A DNA stretch of 64,000 nt. Source: Shewanella seohaensis (GTDB lineage Bacteria; Pseudomonadota; Gammaproteobacteria; Enterobacterales; Shewanellaceae). Of this stretch, positions 31,135 through 41,649 are shown in pieces. How positions within the stretch are numbered: the stretch's first letter is position 1; each line of letters begins with the position of its first letter. The stretch is from positions 806,001 through 870,000 of the forward strand of contig NZ_CP104900.1 of the NCBI RefSeq assembly GCF_025449215.1, in the 5' to 3' direction. The translations under genes and the position numbers were made by a program. The notes beneath the pieces are model-generated. The model did not search any database, was not told the DNA's origin, and was given only the letters and a program-made list of their open reading frames with translations.

Positions 31135-33189
31135 ATGAAATCTTCTGCCGCGATAAAAATCCCGTTATCGTTTTTATCTTCAGGCTTAGCTAAGTCTGTT
31201 ATTGGGATCGCATTAGTATTTGGATTTTTGCCATCGAGTTTTGCGGCAAATAGGTTGATGGATGTCAAATACCATGCTCTTGTCGATCATCAATTAGAAG
31301 TCGAGTTAGTATTTGAGGAGGCAATTAGCGCGCCCACAATTGACTCTAATGCTTCTCCTGCTCAGTTGGTATTAACCTTCGATGACAGTATTTCTGGCTT
31401 GTCTAAGGATCGTCTGCCGATTAACCAAGTCGGTGTGAAGGACATAGTGACGGCGCAGCAAGATACCCATTTAATGGTGACATTGGGCTTATCTAAGGTT
31501 AAACCGTATCAAGGTAGTGTCGTTGGTAATTCTTATCGTTTAACGATTAACGATGAGGTTGCGGGCTCACAAGCTGCTAATAATCCGTTCGTTAATAGCG
31601 TTAAAAATATCGATTTTCGTCGCAATGCAAATGGTGGTGGTGAGTTATTAGTCTATTTGAATAATCGTTCGGTTGCGGCGAACGTTGAACAAATTGGTGC
31701 CAAGCTTGAGGTTCAGCTTTACAACACAGATATTAACAGCGACTTGTTATATGTGATGGACGTGCAGGATTTCTCCACACCGGTAAAGCATTTTGAAACC
31801 TTTAAGGACGATTTAACGACCCGGATTTTAGTCGATGTCTCGGGTAACTATGAGTTCAATTACAAACAGGAAGATAATCTCTTTAGGCTCTCAATTAACA
31901 AAGTAGAGCGCGCTGCGGCGACCAAAGAGGTAAAGAAATATAACGGAAAAACCCTTTCGTTAAATTTCCAGAATATTTCAGTCCGTACTGTGTTGCAGAT
32001 TATTGCCGACTACAACAACTTCAACTTAGTTACTAGTGACACGGTTGAGGGGGATATCACCTTAAGACTCGATGACGTGCCTTGGGATCAAGCATTGGAT
32101 TTGATCCTGCAAACCAAAGGACTCGACAAGCGTATCGAAGGTAATATTCTGATGGTGGCGCCAAGTGAAGAACTGGCGATTCGCGAAAGCCAAAACCTAA
32201 AGAATAAGCAGGAAGTAAAAGAGCTTGCGCCACTCTACTCTGAGTATCTGCAAATCAACTATGCTAAGGCGACTGATATTGCCGAATTACTCAAAGGGGC
32301 GGACTCAAGTCTATTGTCACCACGTGGCTCAGTGGCCGTCGATGAGCGTACCAACACAGTGTTAGTGAAAGATACCGCTGAAATCATCGAGAATATCCAT
32401 CGTTTGGTTGAAGTGCTCGATATTCCTATCCGCCAAGTGTTGATTGAATCTCGCATGGTAACGGTAAAAGACGACGTGTCTGAAGATTTAGGTATCCGTT
32501 GGGGCGTGACTGATCAGCAGGGTAGCAAAGGGACGTCAGGAACCCTTGAGGGTGCTGGAAGCATTGCCAATGGTACTGTGCCAACGCTGGATAACCGTTT
32601 GAACGTGAATTTACCTGCGGCGGTGACAAACCCAACCAGCATCGCTTTCCATGTGGCAAAGCTTGCCGATGGCACCATCTTAGATTTAGAGCTGAGTGCG
32701 CTTGAGCAGGAAAACAAAGGTGAGATTATCGCGAGCCCTCGCATTACCACCTCTAACCAAAAAGCGGCGTATATCGAGCAGGGTGTGGAAATCCCTTATG
32801 TGCAATCCACTTCCAGTGGCGCGACGTCGGTGACCTTTAAGAAGGCGGTATTGTCATTAAGAGTGACACCACAAATTACCCCTGATAACCGCGTGATTCT
32901 GGATCTTGAAATCACTCAAGACTCTCAGGGTAAAACGGTGGATACACCCACAGGTCCGGCAGTTGCTATCGATACTCAACGCATTGGTACGCAAGTGTTA
33001 GTGGATAATGGCGAGACCATTGTGCTCGGTGGTATCTATCAGCAGAATTTAATCAGCCGCGTGAGCAAGGTGCCTATCCTGGGTGACATTCCTTTAGTTG
33101 GCTTCTTATTCCGTAACACTACCGACAAGAATGAGCGCCAAGAGCTGTTGATTTTCGTGACACCTAAAATTGTGAACGAGAAACTCTAA
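31135..33189 (+). CDS. pilQ: Type IV pilus secretin PilQ
   Basis: 684 aa. Outer-membrane pore for the pilus. The long signal ends near FAANRL; AMIN domains occupy about 40-250; the STN/N0 domain starts at LSLNFQNISVRTVLQIIADYNNFN (about 278); N1 has YLQINYAKATDIAELLKG; the secretin core has VLIESRMVTVKDDVSEDLGIRWG and the C-terminal TPQITPDNRVILDLEI and GETIVLGGIYQ..KVPILGDIPLVGFLFRN signature. Last gene of the pil operon. Confidence 0.96.
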   Translation: MKSSAAIKIPLSFLSSGLAKSVIGIALVFGFLPSSFAANRLMDVKYHALVDHQLEVELVFEEAISAPTIDSNASPAQLVLTFDDSISGLSKDRLPINQVGVKDIVTAQQDTHLMVTLGLSKVKPYQGSVVGNSYRLTINDEVAGSQAANNPFVNSVKNIDFRRNANGGGELLVYLNNRSVAANVEQIGAKLEVQLYNTDINSDLLYVMDVQDFSTPVKHFETFKDDLTTRILVDVSGNYEFNYKQEDNLFRLSINKVERAAATKEVKKYNGKTLSLNFQNISVRTVLQIIADYNNFNLVTSDTVEGDITLRLDDVPWDQALDLILQTKGLDKRIEGNILMVAPSEELAIRESQNLKNKQEVKELAPLYSEYLQINYAKATDIAELLKGADSSLLSPRGSVAVDERTNTVLVKDTAEIIENIHRLVEVLDIPIRQVLIESRMVTVKDDVSEDLGIRWGVTDQQGSKGTSGTLEGAGSIANGTVPTLDNRLNVNLPAAVTNPTSIAFHVAKLADGTILDLELSALEQENKGEIIASPRITTSNQKAAYIEQGVEIPYVQSTSSGATSVTFKKAVLSLRVTPQITPDNRVILDLEITQDSQGKTVDTPTGPAVAIDTQRIGTQVLVDNGETIVLGGIYQQNLISRVSKVPILGDIPLVGFLFRNTTDKNERQELLIFVTPKIVNEKL

Positions 33190-33207
33190 TCGTTTGTTAC
33201 GAGTCGA

Positions 33208-33240
33208 ATAAAGCCAGCATACCTTGCTGGCTTTATTGTG
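33208..33240 (+). terminator. Terminator hairpin after pilQ
   Basis: Perfect 12-bp stem ATAAAGCCAGCA / TGCTGGCTTTAT with a 5-nt loop. The T-tract is contained in the stem end and is short. Confidence 0.75.
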
Positions 33241-33408
33241 TCTGAAATACAATTCTTATCATAAATAGCGTGCATCACTTGCCAGACTAGACATGAAACT
33301 GAGATAATCCCCGGTCAAGTCTCATAAGAGCAAGGTAACATACAGTAGGTCGGCTTGATCGTGAGTCGATATAGGCATACTTTTCATTAAGATTCAGACG
33401 TACAAGAA

Positions 33409-33924
33409 ATGGCTGAAAAACGTAATATTTTTCTGGTAGGCCCAATGGGCGCAGGTAAAAGCACAATTGGTCGCCATCTGGCGCAAATGCTGCATTTAGA
33501 ATTCCACGATTCAGATCAAGAGATTGAGCAACGCACAGGCGCAGATATTGCTTGGGTGTTTGACGTCGAAGGCGAAGAGGGTTTCCGCCGTCGTGAGGCT
33601 CAGGTTATTGCTGATCTGTCTGAAAAACAGGGTATTGTCCTTGCCACTGGTGGTGGTTCAGTTCAGAGCAAAGATATCCGTAATCATTTATCTGCTCGCG
33701 GTATCGTGGTGTATCTCGAAACCACTATCGACAAACAGGTTGCGCGTACTCAAAGAGACAAGCGTCGCCCATTACTGCAAGTAGATGATCCGCGAGAAGT
33801 ATTAGAGAACCTCGCAGAAATCCGTAACCCTCTGTATGAAGAAATTGCTGATGTGATCGTTAAAACTGACGATCAAAGTGCAAAGGTTGTTGCGAATCAA
33901 ATCATAGAGAAATTAGGTTTCTAG
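33409..33924 (+). CDS. aroK: Shikimate kinase I
   Basis: 171 aa. Phosphorylates shikimate in aromatic amino-acid synthesis. P-loop [15 protein letters not shown] (about 11-25), shikimate-site residues in [39 protein letters not shown] (79-85), and the LID arginines in [11 protein letters not shown]. Leads the aroKB-damX-dam cluster; 219 bp gap after pilQ. Confidence 0.96.
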   Translation: MAEKRNIFLVGPMGAGKSTIGRHLAQMLHLEFHDSDQEIEQRTGADIAWVFDVEGEEGFRRREAQVIADLSEKQGIVLATGGGSVQSKDIRNHLSARGIVVYLETTIDKQVARTQRDKRRPLLQVDDPREVLENLAEIRNPLYEEIADVIVKTDDQSAKVVANQIIEKLGF

Positions 33925-33929
33925 GCAGA

Positions 33930-35009
33930 ATGACACAACAAATTCAGGTTGATTTAGGTGAACGCAGTTACCCCATTTATATTGGCCAGAGTTTGATGAG
34001 TGATAGCGAGACCTTGTCTCGCTACCTGCTGAAAAAACGTATCCTTATCGTCACCAATGAAACTGTCGCGCCTTTGTATCTTAAGCAGATCCAAGACACG
34101 ATGGCTTCGTTTGGTGAGGTATCTAGCGTCATCCTTCCCGATGGCGAGCAATTTAAAGATTTAACGCATTTAGATTCTATTTTTACGGCTTTGCTGCAAC
34201 GCAATTATGGCCGTGATTCAGTGCTGGTGGCTCTCGGTGGTGGAGTTATTGGTGACATGACGGGTTTTGCCGCAGCCTGTTACCAACGTGGTGTCGATTT
34301 TATTCAAATTCCGACCACGCTATTATCACAAGTAGATTCCTCCGTTGGCGGAAAAACTGCCGTTAATCATCCGCTTGGCAAAAATATGATCGGGGCTTTT
34401 TATCAGCCACAGATCGTCATTATCGATACTGAATGCTTACAGACCTTACCCGCACGTGAATTCGCTGCGGGGATGGCAGAAGTCATTAAGTATGGCATCA
34501 TGTGGGATACTGAGTTTTTTCAATGGCTTGAGAACAATGTTCAAGCATTGAAAAGCCTAGATACTCAAGCTTTGGTCTATGCGATTTCTCGCTGCTGTGA
34601 GATTAAAGCTGATGTCGTGAGCCAGGATGAGACCGAGCAGGGCGTCCGCGCATTATTAAACCTTGGGCATACCTTTGGCCATGCGATTGAAGCCGAGATG
34701 GGCTATGGTAATTGGCTGCATGGTGAAGCGGTTGCGGCTGGCACAGTCCTTGCTGCACAAACGGCTAAGTCCATGGGATTGATTGATGAGTCAATTGTTC
34801 GTCGTATTGTGCAATTGTTCCACGCTTTCGATCTGCCTGTAACAGCGCCGGAATCGATGGATTTCGACAGTTTTATTAAACATATGCGTCGCGATAAGAA
34901 AGTCTTAGGTGGTCAGATCCGGCTGGTACTCCCGACGGCCATTGGTCGAGCTGATGTCTTTAGCCAAGTTCCTGAATCTACCCTAGAACAGGTTATCTGC
35001 TGCGCATAA
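33930..35009 (+). CDS. aroB: 3-dehydroquinate synthase
   Basis: 359 aa. Converts DAHP to 3-dehydroquinate with NAD and a divalent metal. Motifs: [36 protein letters not shown] (about 94-119), [32 protein letters not shown], metal ligands in [13 protein letters not shown] and LHGEAVAAG. Five nt after aroK, so one transcript. Confidence 0.97.
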   Translation: MTQQIQVDLGERSYPIYIGQSLMSDSETLSRYLLKKRILIVTNETVAPLYLKQIQDTMASFGEVSSVILPDGEQFKDLTHLDSIFTALLQRNYGRDSVLVALGGGVIGDMTGFAAACYQRGVDFIQIPTTLLSQVDSSVGGKTAVNHPLGKNMIGAFYQPQIVIIDTECLQTLPAREFAAGMAEVIKYGIMWDTEFFQWLENNVQALKSLDTQALVYAISRCCEIKADVVSQDETEQGVRALLNLGHTFGHAIEAEMGYGNWLHGEAVAAGTVLAAQTAKSMGLIDESIVRRIVQLFHAFDLPVTAPESMDFDSFIKHMRRDKKVLGGQIRLVLPTAIGRADVFSQVPESTLEQVICCA

Positions 35010-35027
35010 ACCTTGTGTGGTGGATGA

Positions 35028-36443
35028 GTGACGTTTCAGGGGCAAGTCTTGCTTCCTTCACAGGAAGCCCTCGTAGAAAGATTGCATCATGTGGCCAGTT
35101 ATAGCGACCAGCTGCTGGTGCTTGTGGGCGCGCACGGTTCGGGGAAGACGACTCTGCTCACGGCGTTAGCCACAGATTTTGATGAGTCGAATGCTGCGTT
35201 AGTCATTTGTCCTATGCACGCCGACAATGCTGAAATTCGTCGCAAGATTTTAGTGCAATTGGTGTCATCTCCGATTTTTGATGACGAAATCTCCCTCGCT
35301 GAAACCATACTGCGCGTCGCGCCGAAACAAAGTAAGCCGCTGCACATCATTATCGATGATGCTCATTTACTCTCTAAAGAATTGTGGGCCGAGTGCATCA
35401 TACTCAATCAAGTGCAATGTGCGGGTCAGCGTATCGCCGTGACATTGGCAGTCCCGCCTGCATTTTTAGCCGACTTACTTCCCCAGCTGCCAGAGTCGTT
35501 AAGACGACAAATCCTGCCGGTCAGTATTGATCTCTTAAGCCTGCCGGAGCGCGAAGCACTGTATCAAACCTTGCTACGATATAGTGACCAAAACCCGTTT
35601 ACGCCAAGGGACATAGTGCGCGCTCAGCTTGAGAAGCAAACGGGCACTCCTCAGGAGGTGGTTGCCTTACTGGAGCTGGCTCTTCACGGCCAAGGTGAGA
35701 AAAAATCAGTATGGACACAATATATAGTCGCGCTTATTGGGCTCGCCAGTGTGCTGATTACCATAGTAATTTGGCTTGGTCTGGCTAAACCCTTTTCCAG
35801 TGAGCCAATTCCTGAGGTCGTGACTTATCCTGCTGTGGATTCCGCAGAGTTTCTTGCCCATGGCAAACAGATACTAGCGCCGTATTTTAAGCAGCAAGCC
35901 GAGTCGTTAACGCAGGCATTATTAGCGGAAGCGGTGGAACAAGCGGACCCATTGGCTAAGTTCCATGGGGAAGAGCCTCAAGCGGAAGGTGAGAGTGGCA
36001 TAGCGCCACCAGTCGATGAAGCGACAAGTAAGGGCGACAGCACCGTCACCGAGGTTGATAACGCAGAGCCTGCGCCAGCTCCTACAGAGCACGCGAAAGA
36101 AGACTCAGCGACTCAGGTGGTGAATGCAACTCCTGAGCCTGCATCACCCGTATCGGTACGGCCAAAAACGGGCTATGCCATCCAAATCGCTACAGTCTCC
36201 CAGCGTGAAACTGTGCAGTCACTCCTTAAGAAACTGCATAATGTGCCAGAGGTGCGAGTCGCCAAGTACAAACATTTTTGGGTGGTGTTGGTAGGGCAGT
36301 TTAACGACAGTCAATCGGCGCAGCAGGCGGCCGCAGAATTGGTCAAAGAGTATCATCTTAGCCAACCCCTGATAAAAAAATGGGCAGAACTCGGCGGTTA
36401 TCAACTACAAGAAACGCGCTCAAGCGGTGAAATTTCAGAATAA
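35028..36443 (+). CDS. damX: DamX-like SPOR-domain protein with AAA ATPase domain
   Basis: 471 aa. N-terminal AAA module: Walker A GAHGSGKTTLLTAL (about 34-47), Walker B PLHIIIDDAHLL (about 104-115). One membrane helix (about 231-250), a Pro/Glu/Ala-rich periplasmic linker, and a C-terminal SPOR domain (GYAIQIATVSQRETVQSLLKKLHNV onward, about 383-460) that binds denuded septal peptidoglycan. DamX acts at the division site. The GTG start at 35028 follows GGTGGATGA. The ATPase domain is the long form present in many non-enteric relatives. Confidence 0.9.
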   Translation: MTFQGQVLLPSQEALVERLHHVASYSDQLLVLVGAHGSGKTTLLTALATDFDESNAALVICPMHADNAEIRRKILVQLVSSPIFDDEISLAETILRVAPKQSKPLHIIIDDAHLLSKELWAECIILNQVQCAGQRIAVTLAVPPAFLADLLPQLPESLRRQILPVSIDLLSLPEREALYQTLLRYSDQNPFTPRDIVRAQLEKQTGTPQEVVALLELALHGQGEKKSVWTQYIVALIGLASVLITIVIWLGLAKPFSSEPIPEVVTYPAVDSAEFLAHGKQILAPYFKQQAESLTQALLAEAVEQADPLAKFHGEEPQAEGESGIAPPVDEATSKGDSTVTEVDNAEPAPAPTEHAKEDSATQVVNATPEPASPVSVRPKTGYAIQIATVSQRETVQSLLKKLHNVPEVRVAKYKHFWVVLVGQFNDSQSAQQAAAELVKEYHLSQPLIKKWAELGGYQLQETRSSGEISE

Positions 36444-36491
36444 ACAGAGTACAATCATGGCCTTTATTTTTGTCGGCATTCATCAAGTTAA

Positions 36492-37331
36492 ATGATCAAA
36501 AAACATAGAGCCTTCCTGAAATGGGCCGGCGGAAAATTTAAATTGGTGGATGAGCTAGCGAACTACTTACCGACAGGTGAGCGTTTAGTTGAGCCCTTTG
36601 TCGGCGCAGGTTCAGTCTTTTTAAATACTGACTACCCCAGCTATTTACTCTGCGACATCAATCAAGATCTGATTAATCTCTACAACATAGTGAAAGAAAG
36701 GCCCGCCGAATACATTGAGGCGGCCAAGAAGCTATTCGTCGATGAGATGAATCAAAAGGATGCCTACTACCGCGTGCGTACAGACTTTAATAAATCCCGC
36801 GATCCTTTTTTGCGCTCGGTTTATTTTTTGTACTTGAATCGCCATGGTTTTAATGGTCTGTGCCGTTATAACCGCAAAGGGGGCTTTAATGTGCCCTTTG
36901 GCTCCTACAAGAAACCGTATTTCCCTGAGAAGGAAATCCTAGCCTTTTCAAAGAAAGCTCAGCGCGCCGAGTTTAAGTGCATCGGCTATGAAAAAGCCTT
37001 CGAGCAAATCCGCACTGGCGATGTAATCTATTGCGATCCGCCCTATGCGCCGCTATCGACCACTGCAAGTTTTACCACCTATGTTGGTGCCGGTTTTAGT
37101 CTGGATGATCAGGCGCTGCTGGCGCGTTATTCGCGGCATATGGCGTTAGAGCAACGCATTCCTGTCGTGATTAGTAACCATGATATTCCACTGACACGTG
37201 AGTTGTATCGCGGTGCACACCTTGCCAAGATCCAAGTGCAGCGCAACATTAGCCAAAATGGCAGTGGTCGTAACAAAGTTGATGAGCTGATTGCGTTGTA
37301 CGATGAGAATTATGATCCGCAGGATGATTGA
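36492..37331 (+). CDS. dam: DNA adenine methyltransferase (GATC)
   Basis: 279 aa. Methylates adenine in GATC for mismatch-repair strand discrimination and replication timing. Alpha-group MTase: KWAGGKFKLVDEL (motif X, 10-22), FVGAGSVFLNT (motif I, 36-46), LCDINQDLINLYN, catalytic DPPYAPLSTTASFTTY (motif IV, about 181-196). Follows damX by 48 nt, as in many gammaproteobacteria. Confidence 0.96.
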   Translation: MIKKHRAFLKWAGGKFKLVDELANYLPTGERLVEPFVGAGSVFLNTDYPSYLLCDINQDLINLYNIVKERPAEYIEAAKKLFVDEMNQKDAYYRVRTDFNKSRDPFLRSVYFLYLNRHGFNGLCRYNRKGGFNVPFGSYKKPYFPEKEILAFSKKAQRAEFKCIGYEKAFEQIRTGDVIYCDPPYAPLSTTASFTTYVGAGFSLDDQALLARYSRHMALEQRIPVVISNHDIPLTRELYRGAHLAKIQVQRNISQNGSGRNKVDELIALYDENYDPQDD

Positions 37332-37355
37332 TACTAAGTGGTCGTATCGAGTGGT

Positions 37356-37541
37356 TTAACCAACGACTTGGCTAACCAGCAAAATAAGGCTGGCAACTAA
37401 GGCTATCGCTAACACGATTCCCATCAAAATATACGGTAATGGTGAATTGGTCTGGAAGTCTTTTTGACGATTTCTATCTGACTGCACCCCAAAGAAGGCG
37501 GCTATTGTACTGTGAAAGACTTGCCAGATCCGGCTTAGCAT
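37356..37541 (-). CDS. DUF2970 small membrane protein
   Basis: 61 aa. An amphipathic start (LSRIWQVFHSTIAAFFGVQSDRNRQKDF, the DUF2970 signature) is followed by one membrane helix (about residues 38-59). Function unknown. I take ATG at 37539-37541; it overlaps the upstream stop as TGATG, so the two minus-strand genes are coupled. Confidence 0.8.
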   Translation of the reverse strand: MLSRIWQVFHSTIAAFFGVQSDRNRQKDFQTNSPLPYILMGIVLAIALVASLILLVSQVVG

Positions 37542-37906
37542 CAATAGGACTGTTGTGAATTAGCAGGCTTCAAGTCATCGATAGGTTTGTCTTGATGACC
37601 ATGGAGTAATTCAAGCAAGTCGACAAAATGGAACTGGCTAGAGCGATTTTTGCCAGTGAGCCAAGTCTTCCAGCTTAAGGTTTGCGCCTGTTCGGCACAG
37701 CGGTTATTTGGATGGCTGCTAGGTAAGCTGTTGTTGTAACGGGTATCGCTGCTGCAAGCGCAGGCGGAGGTATCGTTACTTGCGGTGAGCTTTTCCACGC
37801 CAAAGGCTAAGGAGGCGACTACCACTGCGGTAAATGCCAACATCATCGATGACTTAAAGGTCACCGAGCCTAAAATGTGTGAAAACTGTGTTAACCGCCC
37901 CTTCAT
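37541..37906 (-). CDS. Uncharacterised membrane-anchored Cys-containing protein
   Basis: 121 aa from the ATG at 37904-37906 (AAGGAAG RBS); an upstream in-frame start at 37960 lacks one. One N-terminal helix (SSMMLAFTAVVVASLAFGVEKL, about 19-40), then a polar domain with ACACSSD and NNRCAEQ cysteines and the segment QFHFVDLLELLHGH. I do not recognise the family. It precedes and overlaps the DUF2970 gene, so the pair may work together at the membrane. Confidence 0.7.
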   Translation of the reverse strand: MKGRLTQFSHILGSVTFKSSMMLAFTAVVVASLAFGVEKLTASNDTSACACSSDTRYNNSLPSSHPNNRCAEQAQTLSWKTWLTGKNRSSQFHFVDLLELLHGHQDKPIDDLKPANSQQSY

Positions 37907-38168
37907 GATACTTCCTTTGCAACCACTAAATGATCCACGATAGCGACCCGAGTATAACAAACTCGCTTAGTTTATGAACAATAATTTATCAATCTTCACT
38001 AAAATCTTTCTAACGATTCAGCATCTCCTTGAGTTTACCGTACGTTATGAGTGCGCCAATTGCGCCTCTATTGGGTTTCAATCGCGATAAATGTGGCATT
38101 TGCTATAGAGGCATGACCTAGCTAAGGGTAAAATAAGGCACTTTTTGTTCAATAGCAGCGAGTGTCCT

Positions 38169-38845
38169 ATGCGCCCATTTTTAATTGCTCCATCGATTTT
38201 ATCCGCCGATTTCGCCCGTTTAGGGGATGACGTTAAAGCCGTGTTAGATGCAGGGGCTGACGTAGTGCATTTTGATGTGATGGATAACCACTATGTGCCC
38301 AACTTAACCATTGGCCCTATGGTGTGCAAAGCGTTACGTGACTATGGCATCACGGCCGATATCGATGTGCATTTAATGGTTAAGCCTGTTGATCGTATCG
38401 TGCCTGATTTTGCCAAGGCGGGTGCGTCTATTATTACTTTCCATCCCGAGGCCTCTGAGCATATCGACCGCACCCTGCAACTGATTAAAGAATCGGGCTG
38501 TAAAGCGGGTTTAGTGTTTAACCCGGCAACACCACTGCACTATCTTGACCATGTAATGGATAAGCTAGATGTGATTCTGCTGATGTCGGTCAACCCAGGT
38601 TTTGGTGGGCAATCCTTTATTCCTTCGACTTTAGATAAACTACGCCAAGTGCGTGAGCGTATCGATGCCAGTGGTTTCGATATTCGCTTAGAGGTCGATG
38701 GTGGCGTTAAAGTGGATAACATTGCTGAAATCGCGCCGCAGGCGCCGATATGTTTGTCGCAGGTTCTGCCATTTTCGGTAAGCCAGACTATAAAGCCGTC
38801 GTCGACGAGATGCGCGCCGAGTTGGCGAAAGTTGAGGTCAAATAA
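38169..38845 (+). CDS. rpe: Ribulose-phosphate 3-epimerase (frameshifted near the C-terminus)
   Basis: Interconverts ribulose-5-P and xylulose-5-P. TIM-barrel start [20 protein letters not shown], metal and catalytic motifs [26 protein letters not shown] and [13 protein letters not shown] are intact. After residue about 188 (DNIAEIA) the frame is lost: the written frame runs on into nonsense to 38861. Adding one base within 38733-38737 (GCGCC, expected GCGGCC or GCCGCC) restores [21 protein letters not shown] and a stop at 38843-38845 that overlaps the gph ATG. The restored length, 225 aa, equals E. coli Rpe. Probably a sequence error. Confidence 0.88.
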
Positions 38846-39528
38846 TGCGGGAACAGATTAAAGCGATTGCCTTTGATCTCGACGGCACACTGATTGACAG
38901 TGTGCCTGATCTTGCGGTCGCGACCCAGGCGGCACTCGCCGAATTAGGTTTAGCAACGTGTACCGAGGCACAGGTGAGAACTTGGGTGGGCAATGGGGCA
39001 GAAATGCTGATGCGCCGCGCCATGAGTCACGCTTTAGGTACAGACGTTGAGCAAACGGCATTGGATGCGGCTATGCCCATCTTTATGCATCACTATCAAG
39101 AAAACCTTGAGAAGCACAGTGCACTCTATGCCGATGTGCATCAAGTGCTGCAAATCCTGTTTGATGCGGGATTTAAGCTGGCTGTGGTGACCAATAAACC
39201 TTATCGCTTTACCTTGCCTTTGCTTGAAGCCTTTAAGATTAATGACTTCTTTAGCTTAGTGCTTGGTGGCGATTCGCTGGCGAAGATGAAGCCCGATCCA
39301 TTACCGCTCGAGCATCTATTAGCCGAATGGCAACTGGATAAAAGTGAGTTGTTGATGGTGGGCGATTCTAAAAATGACATTTTAGCGGCGAAAGCGGCGG
39401 GTGTTGCATCAATCGGCTTGACCTATGGCTACAACTACGGTGAAGATATTGGGCTCACTGGCCCTGACGCTGTATGTGAGCAGTTTGTCGAGATCCTGCG
39501 CTGGCTAAATCTCGCTCAGCCAGTTTAA
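38845..39528 (+). CDS. gph: Phosphoglycolate phosphatase
   Basis: 227 aa, HAD superfamily. Dephosphorylates 2-phosphoglycolate produced by DNA repair of 3'-phosphoglycolate ends. Motif [16 protein letters not shown] (9-23), motif [11 protein letters not shown], motif [16 protein letters not shown] and [16 protein letters not shown]. Start ATG overlaps the restored rpe stop (TAATG), and trpS follows after 35 nt, the classical dam-rpe-gph-trpS order. Confidence 0.94.
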   Translation: MREQIKAIAFDLDGTLIDSVPDLAVATQAALAELGLATCTEAQVRTWVGNGAEMLMRRAMSHALGTDVEQTALDAAMPIFMHHYQENLEKHSALYADVHQVLQILFDAGFKLAVVTNKPYRFTLPLLEAFKINDFFSLVLGGDSLAKMKPDPLPLEHLLAEWQLDKSELLMVGDSKNDILAAKAAGVASIGLTYGYNYGEDIGLTGPDAVCEQFVEILRWLNLAQPV

Positions 39529-39563
39529 TCGAATTTTTTATCTTTATTTGGAGCAATGACGTA

Positions 39564-40561
39564 ATGACCAAACCCATAGTACTCAGCGGTGCACAGCCGT
39601 CCGGCGAATTAACCATAGGTAACTACATGGGTGCATTGCGTCAATGGGTTGCCATGCAAGATAGCCACGACTGCCTATATTGCGTGGTGGACTTGCATGC
39701 CATTACCGTGCGCCAAGACCCTCAAGCATTGCGTGAAGCCTGTTTAGATACGCTTGCACTGTATTTAGCCTGTGGTGTCGATCCAAAGAAGAGTACGGTG
39801 TTTATCCAATCCCAAGTGCCACAGCATACCCAACTGGGTTGGGCGTTAAATTGCTATACCCAAATGGGTGAATTGAGCCGTATGACGCAGTTTAAGGATA
39901 AGTCACAAAAGCACGCCAACAACATTAACGTCGGTCTGTTTGGTTATCCTGTACTGATGGCGGCGGATATTCTGCTGTATCAAGCAAATGAAATCCCCGT
40001 TGGCCAAGATCAGAAACAACATCTTGAGTTAACACGTGATATCGCGACTCGCTTTAACAACGCTTACGGCGAGACGTTTACCATTCCTGAGCCTTTTATC
40101 CCTGAGCATGGCGCTAAGGTGATGTCGCTGCAGGATCCGCTGAAGAAGATGTCTAAGTCGGACGACAACCGTAACAACGTGATTGGCCTGCTTGAAGATC
40201 CAAAAGCGGTCATGAAAAAGCTGAAAAAGCCATGACCGACAGTGATGAGCCGCCAGTCGTGCGTTTCGATATGGAAAACAAGCCAGGCGTGTCTAACCTG
40301 CTGAGTTTAATGTCGGGTATCACGGGTCAAAGCATTGCCAGCCTCGAAGCCGAGTTTGAAGGCAAGATGTATGGTCACTTAAAAGGTGCCGCGGGTGAGG
40401 CGGTAGTGGGCATGTTAGAGCCGCTGCAAGAGCGTTACCGTGCGCTGCGTGCCGACCGTGCTTACCTCGACCAAGTGATGAAAGCTGGCGCTGAAAATGC
40501 CCAGGCTCGCGCCGAAGTGACGCTTAAAAAGGTGTACGAGAAGATTGGTTTGTTAGTGTAA
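39564..40561 (+). CDS. trpS: Tryptophanyl-tRNA synthetase (frameshifted by one missing G)
   Basis: Charges tRNA-Trp. Class I signature [17 protein letters not shown] (9-25, HIGH-like TIGN), the [25 protein letters not shown] block, and KKMSKSDDN (KMSKS, about 195-203). The written frame stops at 40235 after [12 protein letters not shown]. Adding one G at 40229 (AAAAAGCC to AAAAAGGCC) gives [22 protein letters not shown] and continues to 40561 for a total of 332 aa, the normal length. The C-terminal half is otherwise intact. The gene is essential in most bacteria, so a real break is unlikely unless another copy exists. Confidence 0.92.
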
Positions 40562-40596
40562 TTTGCCCTAAAAAGTCCATTACACAACACGTTATT

Positions 40597-40626
40597 AAGC
40601 CGACCTATTCTTAGGTCGGCTTTTTT
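40597..40626 (+). terminator. Terminator after trpS
   Basis: Stem AAGCCGACCTA / TAGGTCGGC with a short loop, followed by TTTTTT. It lies between trpS and the converging LysR gene. Confidence 0.88.
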
Positions 40627-40657
40627 ATGTCTGTTACTCATTGGGCTGGTTAAGTGT

Positions 40658-41529
40658 TTAGGCCTGCGATTTTAGCCAGGAGGAAAAGGCGGCTATGGCA
40701 GGCTCTGTGAGACGACGCTGCTTACAGATAAAACTAAACTCAAAGCCCGTATGAACATCGGGCAGATTAACCGCCACCAGTCTGCCGGTGCTGATATCAC
40801 CTGCCACCATAAAATCGGGGGCGAGGGCGAGGCCTTGGCCCGCAATGGCGGCCTCAATCGCCATTACGATATGACTAAAAATATGTTGCTGCTCGTTATT
40901 CAGCGGGATCTGGTGAGCTGATGACCATTTGTGCCAATCGAGTCCCAGCGGCCCCTCATCCACAATCAGCAGTGCCTGTTGCTGGAAATTGCTTAAGTTA
41001 ATATCACGCCACTTGGGGTAAAAACTCGGGCTACATACTGGGATGAGCCGCTCCTTATGCAGTAGCTGCTGCCAATAGCCCCGTTGATTGAGTTTGCCCG
41101 CGATAAAGATATCGGCCGTGCTAGTGCTGAGATCGGGGTCTTGAGTGATCATCTCGAGGCGAATTTTAACGCTGGGATACTGGCGCCTAAAATCCGCTAA
41201 TCTTGGGATCAACCATTTCACCGCAAAAGAGCTGTACACCGCCAAACAGAGTTGTTGGTTTGGGGTGTCGCGGATCTTGAGATTAAGATCGCTTAACTCA
41301 TTAAAAATCCTTTCTAACTCAATAAATAAGCTTTGGCCTTTAGGCGTGAGTTGCAATTTTCGCCCCTGACGGTCGAAAAGCTGCTCGCCAAAATATTCCT
41401 CTAATACACGCACTTGGTGTGAAACTGCGCTTTGGGTAATGCAAAGTTCGGCGGCAGCCTTGGAAAATGCTGTTGCCTTGCGGCGGTCTCAAAGACTTGT
41501 AGTGCGCGTAATGGAGGAAGCTTTCTCAT
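40658..41529 (-). CDS. LysR-family transcriptional regulator (frameshifted in the HTH)
   Basis: From the ATG at 41527-41529 the frame reads RKLPPLRALQVFETAARQQHF, a LysR N-terminus, then breaks. Adding one A to the run at 41464-41467 (plus strand) restores SKAAAELCITQSAVSHQVRVLEEYFG, the rest of the winged HTH, in frame with the 251-aa remainder ending at 40658: about 290 aa. The C-terminal part is a LysR substrate domain (CLAVYSSFAVKWLIPRLADFRRQYPSVKI, GLALAPDFMV), resembling the GcvA-like subgroup. Divergent from the EamA transporter gene, its likely target. The break is probably a sequence error. Confidence 0.85.
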
Positions 41530-41649
41530 GATTTTCAACGCCTAAAAGATTTAGTATGAATTTAATTCATCTAGCATGAGAAAGCATCATTTCAGCTTAA
41601 GTTTTGCGAGGATTATCATGCCAGCATTGATATTTGCGGATGGTAAAAA

